Notes: generated by a model not told the origin, from the sequence alone. Shown: positions 10,470-22,105, counted from the first letter of the stretch. The stretch: 64,000 nt of DNA from Liriodendron chinense (GCA_003013855.2 PVNU02000868.1:4024501-4088500), one strand, 5' to 3'. A program made the numbers and translations.

Positions 10470-12704
10470 TTAAGGTTGGTCATCCCCATCTTGCGCAGGC
10501 TCGCGACTCTCAGCTTCGGGACCAACCTCAGGAGCAGGAGCAACATCTGTTGCCCCAGTGACTTCGTTCTCAGCTGCAGCCCGTTCTCTAGCTGCAACCT
10601 CGAAAGCCACTCTGTCGAATTCCTCAACGTTAAAAGTCGGAGCAATCTGCTGCATAACTTTGACCGCAAAATCGCGACCAGCGATATATGCATCATATCG
10701 CTCCTCGTCATAAAGTTGAGAAGTACGGAACTCCTGAACTGCGCGAGGACCCTCGTCAGATATCATCTGAACAAGTGCCACTCGCTCTTCTTCCCAGTGG
10801 ATGAGTCATCCTTCAGCTGTTTAAGTCGCTGCTGGGCCTCCTCGAGCTTGGTCCGAGCGTCCTTGAGCCGCTCTTCAAGCTGGATCTTGTCTTGGCAAAA
10901 GATCTCCTTCTCCTTCTCGCTCTTAGTATGAAGCTCCTGAAGCTTTGTGAGTTGGAGGTCCAGTAACTGAAAGCGATCAGTCATGGATTGGATTTTGACA
11001 AGGAGAATCTTTTTCTCTTCATCCAGCTTGGCGATTTGGGCTTCCAAAGCCTTCACCAAGCGGTCCCGCCCTTGGACCTCGGCTTCCATCGTCTTCTTCT
11101 TCTTCTCCGCATTCTCCACGCTGCAGCGGGCTGCCTCGATGTCGCGTCTGACTCGAAGCATGAGATCCAAGCTCTATAAAAAAAAATGTGTGAGAGAGGA
11201 GATCAATTAGAGTAATCCGCCATATCAGTGACGAAAAATATATAATAAAGAGAGATCATGTAAGGTTGGTTACCTGTAGCAATCTCACCCCGATGTCGGT
11301 GGAGAGGGCTTCGGGGCTTGGTTCGGGGAGGCTTCCGAAGGAGTTGGGAGAAATTTTGTCAAACATAAACTCGCATATTGGATGCAAGTGTGGAGGAATG
11401 ACAAAAGTTCCCGAGCCAGAAGCTTGGGCTACAACCATCTCCTTGGGACCCGACTCGCGAGCACTCGCAACGCCCGAGGCGGGCGCCAGCAATTCACGAG
11501 CAGCAGCAGGCTCGCTTGAAGCCCCCTTTGGAGGGAGGCCTCCCCCTCTCCGATCGCCTTTCGGCGAATTGTCGACAACTTCGATAACCGGCTGACGATG
11601 AGTGTCAGCCGGGGGGGTCACGGTGGATAGAGGGGTCGCGTTGACCGGAGGGGTCATGGTCGTACGAGAAGTCGTAGCGACCCCTCCCGAGGCAGCCCCT
11701 CGCGATTGAGGACCGCGAGCAGATCCCTCTGCGGGAGCAGGCGCATTCGAAGGACCCCCCGTGGTTTTCCTTTGCCTCTTCGAGGCCGTGCCCTTCAGAC
11801 GGGGAAGTACCCCCAGTGCACCTCTCTTGTCTCCAACGTTCGTCATTTATTCTCTGAAGATGAGACCCGCTGCACAGAGATGACGAGATTCCAATGCGAC
11901 GCTGACGTGGCGTGTAATCGCAGGAAGCTTGTAGACTCTGACTAATTTCTCGTTGAGTCCTCCTCGCAGGTTCGGTTTCACACCAGTTGGGATTCCTACG
12001 AACAAAAAAGAAGGCACATTAAATCGTCAATGGAGCGAAGGCATCATTTCTTTCGGACAGATAAAACGAACACTTAACCCACCTTCGCCAAAGTGGCGAG
12101 TAACGTTATGGCCTTTGGGGTCAGAGCCCAATTCGGACTCCCAGTTGCCAGAAACGTAGAACCACTTTTTTCTCTATCCCGGGCAGTTGGAAGAAGGGTT
12201 CCCCAAGATAAAGTTATTCCGGTGCCAGAAGCATAGGTAATACCAACCCTCGCTAGATGGCTCCTTCTTCAGCTGGAATAACCTTAGAAACTCCTCAGCG
12301 GTTAACTCCTCGTTACCCGCTTGCTTCCAGAGGACGAAAGCGCTCAGAAGCACCCGCCAGCCATTTACTATTAGTTGGCCCGGGGCAATCTTGTAAAGAT
12401 GGAGGAAGTTTCGTATGAAGGGGTGGAGGGGAAGACGTACGCCCACTTTGAAAAAATATTCATAAAAAGCCACACACGTAGGTGGTGGTGCATTGGCTGT
12501 CTCCCCTCTCCCAGGCAATCTAAACGAAACAGAGTATGGGACCCTATATGCCTCTCTAAGGTTAGAGAGTCTTTCCTCCGTCAAGATGGAAGAGTAACCG
12601 GAGGCGGAATATCTCCCAACCGGTACTCTGGCGTTATTGGATTCGGAGGAATCCGGGGTTTCGTCTCCCAGAGGAACAATCTCTTCATCAGAGATTTCCG
12701 CCAT
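10470..12704 (-). pseudogene. spliced antisense gene of the Tat element (putative gypsy-type transposon protein)
   Basis: It runs opposite to gag-pol between integrase and the 3' LTR, the place where Tat elements carry an extra antisense ORF. Start ATG 12704-12702. Exon 1 (12704-12083) encodes the domain databases call 'putative gypsy type transposon' (PF04195), with YRVPYSVSFRLP, LPLHPFIRNFL and APGQLIVNGWRVLL. Intron 1 (12082-11996, GT..AG) joins in phase 1 and intron 2 (11273-11174, GT..AG) in phase 0. Both junctions keep the frame, which supports the model. Exon 2 (11995-11274) is Pro/Ala/Ser-rich and disordered. Exon 3 (11173-10470) has a long Glu/Lys heptad-like coiled coil, then an acidic C-terminus. 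Lesions: TAG at 12174-12176, TAA at 11847-11849, and a one-base frameshift near 10790. The function of this protein family is not established. Confidence 0.82.
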
Positions 12705-13108
12705 TACAAAGAAAAGTGGGTGGGAGAAGTGAGTAAGAAGAAAGAAAAGAAGGAATACCTCTGTAAAGAGGTTTTTGCTCCGGAAATAGAGAAGGAGAAG
12801 AAGGAAACTTCGCGGAAGATAGAATTCGAAAATGAAGAAATCCTGCTAAGTCCGATATTTATATGCAATCATCCCGTTTGATTTGATGGACACGCGGCAG
12901 CTTCTCATCCGGCACGCCAGACGAACGGGCGCTGGCATTAAATACGGAAACACGTGGCGCCCGACGCTTCATTTCTGGCGGCAGAAAAAAGCTGCGCAAA
13001 AGCTGGTCATCATAAATGCGGAAGCACGTTAAGTAGGTCATGCGCGATTTTCTCTCAGCAGCCAGCTGTCTATACAAACAAATCCTTGGCATAGTTACTC
13101 AATACCAA

Positions 13109-13124
13109 GGGTTTGGGGGGCATC
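13109..13124 (+). promoter_or_regulatory. polypurine tract of the Tat element
   Basis: A G-rich run (GGGTTTGGGGGG) ends a few bases before the TG of the 3' LTR, where the plus-strand primer is expected. Confidence 0.75.
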
Positions 13125-13481
13125 TGTTATAGGCAAATTTAGTCGTGGCGAGACGTGAGGAATCTGTATAAATAGATGATTGAGATCTGTATAAATAGAT
13201 GATTGAGATCTGTATAAGTTTGCGTAGTGGACTGGATCATTGAGATCTGTATAAATAGATGATTCTATTTATGATAAAGGTACACAATATTCAATCTCTA
13301 GCCTCCATTTTGCCTGGTTATTCTTCTTCTTGCTTTGCCTGACTTAAGCATCGGAGGGCTAACGGCTGGACACCAGCTACCCTTAGTTGCTTTCTGTCTC
13401 CTTACAGGTCCGGCGGAGGAAGTATCTGTTGGAAAGAGGGTAGACGACCGGGAGATCCTGTTACAAAATCTGACGTTAACA
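13125..13481 (+). repeat. 3' LTR of the Tat element, rearranged
   Basis: It is 357 bp long, against 807 bp for the 5' LTR. The first 33 bp and the last 250 bp match the 5' LTR. In between, the minisatellite and following unique DNA are absent, and a short unit containing GAGATCTGTATAAATAGATG is repeated (13161-13265), giving three full TATAAATA boxes and one partial copy. Confidence 0.9.
13161..13265 (+). promoter_or_regulatory. amplified TATA-box repeat in the Tat 3' LTR
   Basis: GATCTGTATAAATAGATGAT occurs three times, with a further partial GATCTGTATAAG copy. The 5' LTR has this TATA block once (3815-3835). Each full copy carries TATAAATA. Confidence 0.85.
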
Positions 13482-13486
13482 GGGGT

Positions 13487-14734
13487 TCAATCGCCTAAAC
13501 ACCTCAAAAAAATGTCAAAAGAGTTTTGCCATATATCCGAAGAATATTGGGCGCCCAAAATCCCCTGTTGTCCAGATTGAAGGCGTGTTTGACATAATGA
13601 GCAGTCTGAACAAATGGATTTGACTATCAACAGCTCTAGATGTCCCCATGCAACTAGGACCAGGCCCGGAGCCAAGCATTTTCGTGCCTACATGTCATTT
13701 CTGCACATTTGGCATAGATGGACGAGATCTAAACTATAATTGAAAGTTTTCTATAGTGAATTGGCCTTGGTCCCAAAATATCAATGTTTGGACGATCCAA
13801 GGTCCCTTATTGCATGGTTAAGATCCAATCAAGTGAATTGTTTGGTTATGGGCTAACCAAAACCACATCTACGGAACTTTCAGGACATTTATTAAAAAAA
13901 AAAAAAAAAAAAAAGCACCGTTAGAAGTCAAACTAGACCCATCGGCGGGTGGATAGTGGTTTTCCGACCCTGAAAAGGGCATGTTTGGCTACCATATTTA
14001 ACTGAATTGCAATTATTAATCTAACAAAGTTGGTTTATACAAATTGCAATTTCCTCATCATCTTGATTTCGTCAAGGAATCAATCGCTAATAATCCACCA
14101 CGTGTTGAGTGGTGGGCCACGTGCCACATGCGTCTGGACTGTTGCCTTACTGTGAGAAAGTAATTATGAAGGTCTCATGTATCGGGATAGTTATCCGGTG
14201 GGACCACGTAGATCATCCATTCAAAACACAGGCGGCGGTTCAACTGTCAGGTAAGATATACATGTACAGAAAATGATCGATTAGGTTGTCTGTTATTTAT
14301 TCACATGCATGACATACCTGATGGTCAAATGCATTGGATCAATGGGCCATGAGGCCCTCTTGATCTTGACCATTCATGGTGGAGACTTGGGTATCCCTGC
14401 AACGGTCTGCCGATTCAAATCTTTAAACTCATTTTTAACGTAATATTAATTAATAAATTAATTATTTTTATAAAATCAAAGATTAAGATTGATATGGATT
14501 AGCATTTCCAAAGCATAAAGGGGCCATTTCTCTCTCTTCAGTTAGTTTTCTCTCAATCGAATGTTTTTTTTTCCTGAAATGACAAAAATACCCACTGATT
14601 AATGAGGTTGATTAATAAGAATTAAATAAGTAGTTAGATTTAAACATCATTAATGATGTGCTATTGTAAAAAGAGAAAGAAAATCTTAAAAGGAAAAGCC
14701 AAGTGGATTGCATAGTAGTAGGGAGGTGGTCAAG
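13487..14734. other. copia LTR remainder and featureless intergenic DNA
   Basis: 13487 to about 13632 continues the interrupted copia LTR and contains a perfect 12-bp palindrome TTGGGCGCCCAA. From there to 14734 I see no gene. There is a 21-base A run (13894-13914) and two CACGTG hexamers 20 bp apart near 14100-14125, without a nearby gene to regulate. Confidence 0.6.
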
Positions 14735-14737
14735 GGC

Positions 14738-15187
14738 CGGGGTTCTCTGTGGGACCCATCATGATGTATCCATGTCGTTCATCTATTTTTCTAGATTAGT
14801 GTAAGGCACGAGCCCAAAAATAAGGTAGATCCAAATCTCAGGTAGACCATGTCATAGGAAATAATGGTGATTGAATGGCCACCATTAAAAACTTCCTAAG
14901 GCCCAGCTTAATGCCCACCATAATGTTTATCTTCCATCCAACCTATTGATTAGGTGCACAGACATCGATGAAGGGAAAAAAAAATATCAGTTTGATCAAG
15001 AACTTTTGTAACCCATGAGAAGGTTTTAATAGTGGGCATTTGTCACCACTGTTTCATGCGGCGTGGTCCATCTGAGATTTGGATCAACCTCGTTTTTTGG
15101 TTTATGCCCTAAAATGATCTGAAAAAATAAATACATGGTGTGGATTAAGCACATACATCATGGTGGACCCACTGATCACCATATGCA
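14738..15187. mobile_element. foldback MITE
   Basis: The left arm starts GTGGGACCCATCATGATGTA and the right arm, read in reverse complement, gives a GTGGGTCCACCATGATGTAT match. The arms pair over roughly 60-80 bp around a core with phrases seen in other MITEs of this window (ATATCAGTTTGATC, AAATGATCTGAAAAAATAAA). No coding capacity. Confidence 0.75.
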
Positions 15188-15194
15188 ATCAAAG

Positions 15195-16450
15195 CTAAAG
15201 GCCCTTCTTTTGGTGTCTTTGGTGGAGGCCGATTGCTTGTGCCTTCTTTTGGTGTCTTTTGGTGTCTCGTTGACATCGACTTCTCTCACGGCAAGGCTTG
15301 TTTAGCTTCTTTGGTATAGTGATTGATTTCTTTGACCCTATGACTCTTGTTAGGGGGAGCTTGCTGTAATTGAATTGGAGATTGTTGAAATTAAACTGGA
15401 GATTGTTGAAATTGAAAAACACCCTCGGTTAGGGGAGTCTAAGTAATTGTGAGGTGCCCCCTTCTGTGGGTATTTGTCACGTCCCGTTAATTGAAATGGG
15501 TTTAACACTGACCTCGTTGTGGCCATCCTCTAGTTCTGACCCTGGGCTTCTAGTTAGGGAAGCTACTATTTGAAACTGATTTGAAATCTCGTTTACCGAA
15601 TGTGCTGGAAATTAACAGGAGGCCCTAACTGCAGGGATGGTTTGAAATTAATTTGAAACCCCAACTGCGAGGTTGACTAGAAGTCTTAATTGTGAGATCA
15701 TTTTGAAATTGACTCCCAGCTGCGGGAGGGTACTAAATAAAATTTCCTGTGTTTGAGGGTTATGCTAGTTGAGGTCAAAAGTTTTGTGCAGACTCCGACG
15801 GTTGTACTTGAACTAAGCTGGAGGCTGGAAGAAGAATCGATTGTTGTTGTTATTGAATGGGACCAGCTTGATTGCTAGTTATGGAGGTTTGAGCTTCCAT
15901 GAACTGGAGGAGCATCTCCTACATTGCCCTCAATTCTTATGCCATTTCTTAAACGCAGGCCACTGACACAACTCTTGCAGGTTGTGTTTGTAGGGGTTGA
16001 GCATTTTGCATGTTGAGAGCAAAGAAGTGATAGACTTCTTTCTCGTGGTTAGCCATGGCTATTTGGGATCTGATATAGATAATGCTGCGGAAGAGAGGTT
16101 CGTCTGCAAATAGTGAGATCGTAGAGGCTTAATGATTCTAGTTGTTTGGATTTTAGGTTTTTTTTTCAAATTTTTTGCAGCTTAAAGGATATGCTGAATG
16201 CTGATGCTACTATACACAAGAACTATTAATCCTTGGAAATTGTGAGATCATGTTTTTCAAGTCAAGTCATGACTAGTTTGACTAATTAATCCCCAGCAGA
16301 GTTATCATTTTGTGGATGCTGGATTTCAAGGGGGATTGAATCGTGCTTTCACAATGCCTTTTTTAAACAGCGGCATTTGAACTTTGAGTAGAAGATTTGT
16401 TATCGATTGTTGTTAAAGACGTGGAAATAAAAGGTTTCTTCAAGTTTATT
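15195..16450 (-). pseudogene. decayed gag-like sequence, unassigned
   Basis: A minus-strand ATG near 16054 opens a short frame, MANHEKEVYHFFALNMQNAQ, followed by Gln- and Ser-rich sequence broken by stops, then FNFNNLQF repeats near 15400. The style (Gln/Asn-rich, low complexity) resembles the N-terminal region of some plant gypsy Gag proteins, and it lies beside a recognisable gag on the same strand. I cannot assign it to a domain, and it may belong to a second element. Confidence 0.35.
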
Positions 16451-16459
16451 TCGTATATT

Positions 16460-17738
16460 GCTATCTCAAAATTTGGGTCACTGTAATATGTACCAGGAGA
16501 TGAGTTCTTCCGTTGGCTTTCTTGATATAAAAATCACTCATATCTAGTCGCTCTAGTAGATAGGTTAACCTGATCTTCGAAATCCATTCCTTCAAATTAC
16601 TTCCTAAGTTCATTATCCAGGCTTTCCATAGACATTTTAACAAATTGAGCTTCTGGCATGAAAACTCTGCATCTGTTTCTTACCCTCTTGAACCAGGCAA
16701 TGTATCCTTCAGCTAATTCATCAAGCAATTGTCTTAAATGAGATAAGTTAGCTAAAGTAGGTTCAGTTTGACCTAAGAATGAAACATTTCTTCCATATCT
16801 TGTTAGGTGTATATTGAATTTGGTGGTACATCGATATACCAAGCAGTATCGACAAATGAATTTGGAAATCGTTTCAATTTTGCATATTAATTAGTTGAGA
16901 ATTCGCCACACTAAATGGTAAAATAGCTAATGTGTTCTACATTAGAATGGCTTGTTTTTTCCAAAAAACAAAGTAAAATCTTGTATTCTATAGCCTCTTA
17001 GTACCGCAGCCAGTCAGTCAACCAAATTTGGATAAGGCTTACGATATGTTGGGCGATTAGTTCTGTGATTATGTCGTTGGTTTGTAACTTCCTATATTAA
17101 ATTTACTAACTCTTCTCGTCCTATTTGTGGAGGAAAAACAACTATCCTAGAGTCCTTAGTTAACCATTGAGGTGGTTGCACAAAAAGACCCTGCCCCCTA
17201 GGTCTTGCAATGTTTAGCATGAACTATCCTGCAAGGGGTGCGCTAGTATTTCCTTCATATTCATTTTGACCGTTCGGTCAACCATTGCGGTTGTTTCTCT
17301 TAGCTTTGGCTTGAGGTAGTATGTTTTGAGTGACTTAGCCTTGATCAAACCAAATGTCGTGTGGAGGAGTAGGTGGTTTGTTTGGAACGTTTTCAAAAAG
17401 AGGTATCTTCATATTGCAATAATGGTTATTAAGCCATCTTTCATTGAGAAATCTCAAGAACCAATTGAAAGTTTCAACCTAAGTTCTGGATTGATCAGTC
17501 AATTACTGTATGCTTGTATACATGTTACCTAATGCCCCCGTTACTTGTTTAAGGAGTCAGCATGAGATGATGACCATACCTCCGGAACTGCCGGAGATAA
17601 TGGTTTTAGAACTTCAGGATCAACCTGCATCGGAGTTCCTTCCTGGGCCTGATGTTCTTGTTCATCGATATTACAATTGTCTCTTGTGGATTGACGACTC
17701 ATATTATTAAATCGCTTAATTAGTGCTTGCACACTCAT
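16460..17738 (-). pseudogene. gypsy Gag, decayed
   Basis: The start is probably the minus-strand ATG at 17738 (MSVQALIKRFNNMSRQSTRD), 3 bp from the primer site. Further along, in shifting frames, come a KPYPNLVD..RGYRIQDFTLF block (about 17070-16970) and the capsid block containing LRQLLDELAEGYIAWFKRVR and MPEAQFVKMSM (16842-16590). Those blocks are shared by a family of plant Ty3/gypsy Gag proteins. Many stops and frameshifts. A shorter second copy lies at 20440-20915 in the duplicated segment. Confidence 0.7.
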
Positions 17739-17740
17739 CC

Positions 17741-17757
17741 CACCAGGTGTGCCAAAA
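17741..17757 (-). promoter_or_regulatory. probable primer binding site of the decayed gypsy element
   Basis: The minus strand reads TTTTGGCACACCTGGTGGGA between the LTR-like segment and the Gag ATG, resembling the TGGCRCRCCnGGTGGGA-type primer sites of some plant gypsy elements. The tRNA is not assigned. Confidence 0.5.
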
Positions 17758-17759
17758 TG

Positions 17760-18260
17760 GTGTTATTCTCGAATTTGGCCACATGGTATTCATACATGGA
17801 CTGTGGTTATCAGTGTGCCAAAACCGATTTGCAGTCCTATTCAAACTGAACGACTCAGAACCCCGGCATAGAGATAGATCAATGAATGGTTGGATGCTCG
17901 GCCTGCCATCTATTCTGCCAATTGTCAGTCGCACTTATCAGATAAGAATCATTATCTCCAAATCACGAGTCCAGCATTCCCTTCCAAATTAGATATGCTC
18001 TTTAATGTGTTGTCTTCCTAATGCTGTCGAGATATATTGTGTTTGCCATGTGGCTGGATCTACACCATTTATCTGTGCAGTCAGATCTTGTCCAAACACC
18101 ATTGCAGCAAATGGGAGAAAACGGGAGAAAAACTCAAGAAAATCCTACAGTCAATAAAAGCAAACCACTCAAGTGATGATTTCTACTCTCATCATGTTTC
18201 TCTTCTCATCTCTTGGATGCTGTCCAGATCTTTTGACATTTCATAATGAACTTTTGTCAT
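17760..18260 (-). repeat. probable 5' LTR of the decayed gypsy element
   Basis: Begins TGTTATTCTCG on the plus strand next to the primer site. The outer end is not sharply defined. A second copy (20917-20990, 21520-21585, 22106-22312) is cut up by MITE insertions. Confidence 0.5.
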
Positions 18261-18949
18261 GTCACGATATTACATATGTGCTCTTATGACACGTTGTGCA
18301 TTCATGTGGAGTGGGAGTGGATAAGGTAAGACCCGAGCTCACCCAAACCAATGTGCCCTTTTCCATGTGGCGAACAATGTGTGTGTGAAATATCTATATG
18401 AAACGAATCGAGGTCGAGCTGCGTCGAGGTTGAATCGAGTCGAGTCAAGTGACCTAATGGTTGAACTTAACTTGATTTCTGACTGAGCTCTTAAATGAAG
18501 TTTGGCTTGACTTATTCTACTTAGTTGAGGCAAGTCAAGATGAGTTTTTTCGAGTTGAGCCGATCATGTTTCTCAAGTTGACTTGGCTCATGACCAGCCC
18601 TAGATAAACATTGACTAATCTTGCATACTCTTGTAACAAAAATGAGGTCTACTGAAATTGTAGTTCGGAGGCCATCTCCATTGGGTCCATACACCCGATA
18701 GGTCAGGCTGTGGCTGTTCACCAGTACAAAATCCACATTAATATATATACAGTCAAAATAATAGACTTCTGATGTAAATACACTTGATTTTTCAGCAAGA
18801 GAGATTTTTCAATGGTGGATCTTAAATTACACGTCCTATGCCCTGGGGAGCACGAATTGCAATGCTGCAGAGGGCTACACATAATCATTTTCATTGCTTT
18901 AATGCTCAACCATCAAAGCATAAGAAAAACGTTTTGTCATTTTCTTGTT

Positions 18950-19215
18950 CATGGAATGAAGGGTCGTAATGGCTGGGAGTGACCAAAAAGTATTTGCTTT
19001 TAAGATAGTGTACAGCTATGGTAAAAAATCTACTCCATTTGTCTTTTTGAAATGAAGGGTCTTAATAGCTAGTAATGGCAAAAAATAATTTGCTTTTGAG
19101 ATGTGTACGACTTTGGTAAATAATCTACTTCATTTGTCTTTTCTTTTTCATGAAATGAAGGGACGTAATAGCTGGTAATGGCTCAAAAAGTATTTGCTAA
19201 ATAATCTACTTCATG
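18950..19215 (+). repeat. tandem repeat of about 100-bp units
   Basis: Three units share ATGAAGGG(T/A)CGTAATAGC, CAAAAAGTATTTGCTTTTAA and TCTACTTCATTTGTC. Copy B has about two units (33520-33660, 34481-34555), the second split by a MITE. Confidence 0.8.
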
Positions 19216-20040
19216 AGCTTTTAAATTCCAACATTGTTTTGTGATTTCAAGCTAAATAATTATTAATGCCCTAAAATATAAAAATCATTAGACATGACTT
19301 TAAGAATTGATAAGCTCCACCATAATATTTAAGTGAAATCCACCCTAATCCCCAGACGTGTTACGTAGGGCCCAAAAATCAGTTTGGTTGGTGTTCGAAG
19401 GGAATTAGTTGGGATTGCAAACTCCATCCTTAATTCTTTCTAAGGTCTAATGTGATCATTGTATGAAATCTACTCCAATAGCTAGATGCCAAGTTAAAAT
19501 TTAGGCCCATAGGCAAAAAAATCAAGTCCATCTGTGATTCAAGTGGGTCACCTTAAATGAAACAGTTTGGAGGGCACCATATACTCTCTTTTTTCCAATC
19601 ATGTGGTTCACTTGAATTATGGACCAAGATGATTTTTGAGCCTTACAGCTAAAACACATCGCATGTTAATTGATCAAGATGATTTTACATAAACATCATG
19701 CTGAGGCAAGTGTGAACATTTTTTTGTTATCCATGTGTTGCCCAAAATCGCCCTGAATTTAACTTCAAGAATTAGTGAGGCCCCACCGTGATGTTTAAGT
19801 AAAATCCATCCCATTCACTAGGTGTGTCACCCAATTTTAGTCGTAGGGACCAAAAATTATCCCATCATATGATTCAGATGGGTCATAAAACGGAAAACAG
19901 TTGGGTGAAGAATGTCCCATATATTATTTCCAATCATGTCGTTCACCTGAATCATAGACTGTGCTGATTTTTGGGCTCTATGACTAAAATGGACTGACAC
20001 AACTGATTATAAGGATGGATTTCACATTAAGGTGTGCCCT

Positions 20041-20430
20041 AAGAAGTTTTTAATAGAAAGGCTTGCAATCACCAAGGTTTCCTATTTTTTGGAAAATGCC
20101 TTAAAATGACATGGAATGACGGATGAACAGTGTGGATATAGAATACATACATTAAATTAGACAAATGGCAAGGGACACACCCTCTTGGGTGAGGCTAGTG
20201 TCTCACCTAATCCACTTCCTCAGTTAAGAGAGAGTGAATTAGGTGAGACCCCGCCTCACCCAAGACGGTGCAGCCCTGACCACAGGTTATTGTTGGGCCC
20301 ACCTTGATGTATCTATTATGTATTCACGCCATCCATTTGTTATTTCATATCATTTTAGGGTGTTATCAGAAAAATGAAACAAATCCAATTATTAGGTGGA
20401 CCATATCATAAGAAACAGGGTTGATTGATT
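20041..20430. repeat. MITE fragments at the junction between the duplicated segments
   Basis: An inverted pair of about 30 bp (20188-20217 and 20236-20265, CTTGGGTGAGGC... and its complement) lies between two half-MITEs carrying ATAGAATACATACAT and TTGATGTATCTATTATGTAT. These look like two facing ends of the same foldback family. No gene seen. Confidence 0.6.
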
Positions 20431-20439
20431 ACAATCATA

Positions 20440-20915
20440 TTCATTACAATTGCAGTTGTCTCTTAACACAAGCCTAAGGTGGTATGTTTTGAGTGACTTA
20501 GCCTTGATCAAACCGGACGTTGTGTGGAGGAGAAGTGGTTTGTTTGGAACGTTTTCAAAAAGAGGTACCCTCATATTGCAATAATGTTATTAAGGAATCT
20601 TTCATTGAGAAATCCCATAAACTGATTGAAAGATTGAACCTTAGTTCTGAATTGCTCAGTCAATTTTTGTATGCTTGTATGCATGTTATCTAATTCCCCT
20701 GTTAATTGTTCAAGGAGTTAGCATGAGATGATGATCCTACCAAAAAGTAATGGTTCTAGAACTTCAGGATCAGCATACGTCAGAAATTCTTCCGGGGCCT
20801 GATATTCTTGTTGGTTGATATTACAACTGTTTATTGTGGATGGACAGCTCATATATATTATCAAATCGTTTAATTAATGCTCTCACACTTGTCCCACCAG
20901 GCGTATCAAGATAAT
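20440..20915 (-). pseudogene. second copy of the decayed gypsy Gag N-terminal region
   Basis: Matches 17260-17740 with many substitutions and small gaps (for example the GAACGTTTTCAAAAAGAGGT block at 20547 and 17385). No usable frame remains. It is part of segmental copy B. Confidence 0.65.
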
Positions 20916-20990
20916 GTTGTTCTCAAATTCAGCTATGCGATACGTGTGCATGAATTGCCGGCATGCCAAAACTGATTTGCAGTCCAATTC

Positions 20991-21519
20991 CGGCGCAACT
21001 TAGGTGAGACCCCGGAACCAGCGATGTGGGTGGGATCCTGAACTTAGGGCCCACCTGGATGTGTTCTTTGTAAATCCATGCCGTCCATCTGTTTCTTCAT
21101 ATTATTTTAGGATGCATCCGCAAAAACGAAGCCGATGAAAATTTTAGACGGACCACACCCCAAGAAACAGTTCTCATTCAACCATGACCATTAAAAACTT
21201 TCTGGAGTCCACTGTAATGTTTATTTACCATCTAATCTGTTGATAAGGTCACGTAGACAGGAATGAAAGGAAAAAACAAATATCAGGCTGACAGAAAGCT
21301 TTTGTGGCTCACAAAAGGTTTTTAATGGTCACTAACCAGTGTTTCTTATGTTGCAGTCCACCCAAAATTTTTATCTTCTTTATTTTTGGTACCATAGTAC
21401 AAAATAATATGGAAAAGCAGATTACCGGCATGGATTTACAAAGAACAAATCCAGGTGGGCCCTAGGTTCAGGGTCCCACCCACATTGCTGGTTCCGGGGT
21501 CTCACCCAAGTCGCGCCCA
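20991..21519. mobile_element. foldback MITE with 8-bp target duplication
   Basis: Arms of about 90 bp begin CGGCGCAACTTAGGTGAGAC and, in reverse complement at the right end, TGGGCGCGACTTGGGTGAGA. The flanking 8 bp TCCAATTC is duplicated (20983-20990 and 21520-21527). The empty counterpart in copy A reads TCCTATTC at 17835-17842. An 8-bp duplication suggests mobilisation by a hAT-type transposase. No coding capacity. Confidence 0.88.
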
Positions 21520-21585
21520 TCCAATTCAAACTGAAGAACTCAGAACCCAGACGTAAAGATAGAGCAATGTCTGGTCGATGTTGAC

Positions 21586-22105
21586 GGCGCAAATTAAGTG
21601 TTACCCCGGGAACAGCTCAGTGGGTGTTACCCATGCCATATGGCCCAAATGGATGATATTTTGTATATCCACGCAGTCCATCCTTTTCTACAGCCCATTT
21701 TAGAATGAGGTTCCAAAAATTATACATATCTAAATCTCTACTGGACCATACCACTAGAAACAGTGTGATTGAGTGCTCCACCATTGAAAATTCTAAAGAG
21801 AGCATATTAAGATTAAAGTTTATTTTCAATCCAATCTCTTGATAATGTCAATAAGGTCGGGATGAAGGGAAAACATAAATATCAGATTGATCCAAAACTT
21901 GTGTGGCCCGGAAAACGGTTTTAATGATTATTCATCTCTGTTTCTAGTGTTATGGTCCACCTGAGATTTGGATCTTCTTAAAGTTTTGGATCACATCCCA
22001 AAATGATACGAAAAAATAAATAGACAACATAGATATATAAAAAATACATCAATATGGTATCACACGGACTAAGCTTTTATCCGGATGACACCTAACTCGC
22101 GCCCG
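21586..22105. mobile_element. foldback MITE, second member of the same family
   Basis: Ends GGCGCAAATTAAGTGTTACC and, reversed, CGGGCGCGAGTTAGGTGTCA match those of the MITE at 20991. The flanking 8 bp are ATGTTGAC (21578-21585) and ATGCCGAC (22106-22113), two mismatches. Copy A has the uninterrupted site near 17893-17905. The arms pair over roughly 90 bp. Confidence 0.8.

Larger units (their letters stand above)
3247..13481 (+). mobile_element. Tat-lineage Ty3/gypsy retrotransposon, complete but inactivated
   Basis: The structure is 5' LTR 3247-4053, primer site, gag, protease, RT, RNase H, a second RNase H domain, integrase, tandem repeats, a spliced antisense gene, polypurine tract, 3' LTR 13125-13481. 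A perfect 5-bp target-site duplication GGGGT flanks it (3242-3246 and 13482-13486). The extra RNase H domain and the antisense gene with a putative-gypsy-transposon domain place it in the Tat lineage. Stops and one frameshift inactivate gag-pol. The two LTRs differ greatly in length (807 and 357 bp) although their shared right ends differ at only four or five positions by eye. Confidence 0.93.
17245..20040 (+). repeat. segmental duplication, copy A
   Basis: This segment is collinear with 20430-35385 once later insertions are removed. Anchors pair at 17326 and 20500 (GAGTGACTTAGCCTTGATCA), 18605 and 23585 (AAACATT.ACTAATCTTGC), 18885 and 33455, 19340 and 34670, and 19600 and 34900. Copy A is the compact form and keeps the unoccupied sites of four insertions found in copy B. 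The diverged sequence shows that the duplication is old. Confidence 0.85.

Noticed and set aside
13894..13914. 21-base A run as the tail of a LINE or SINE
   Set aside because: No RT-like sequence, no Pol III boxes and no target duplication found around it.
14099..14125. Pair of CACGTG G-boxes as a promoter
   Set aside because: No gene or transcript candidate next to it; hexamers are common by chance.
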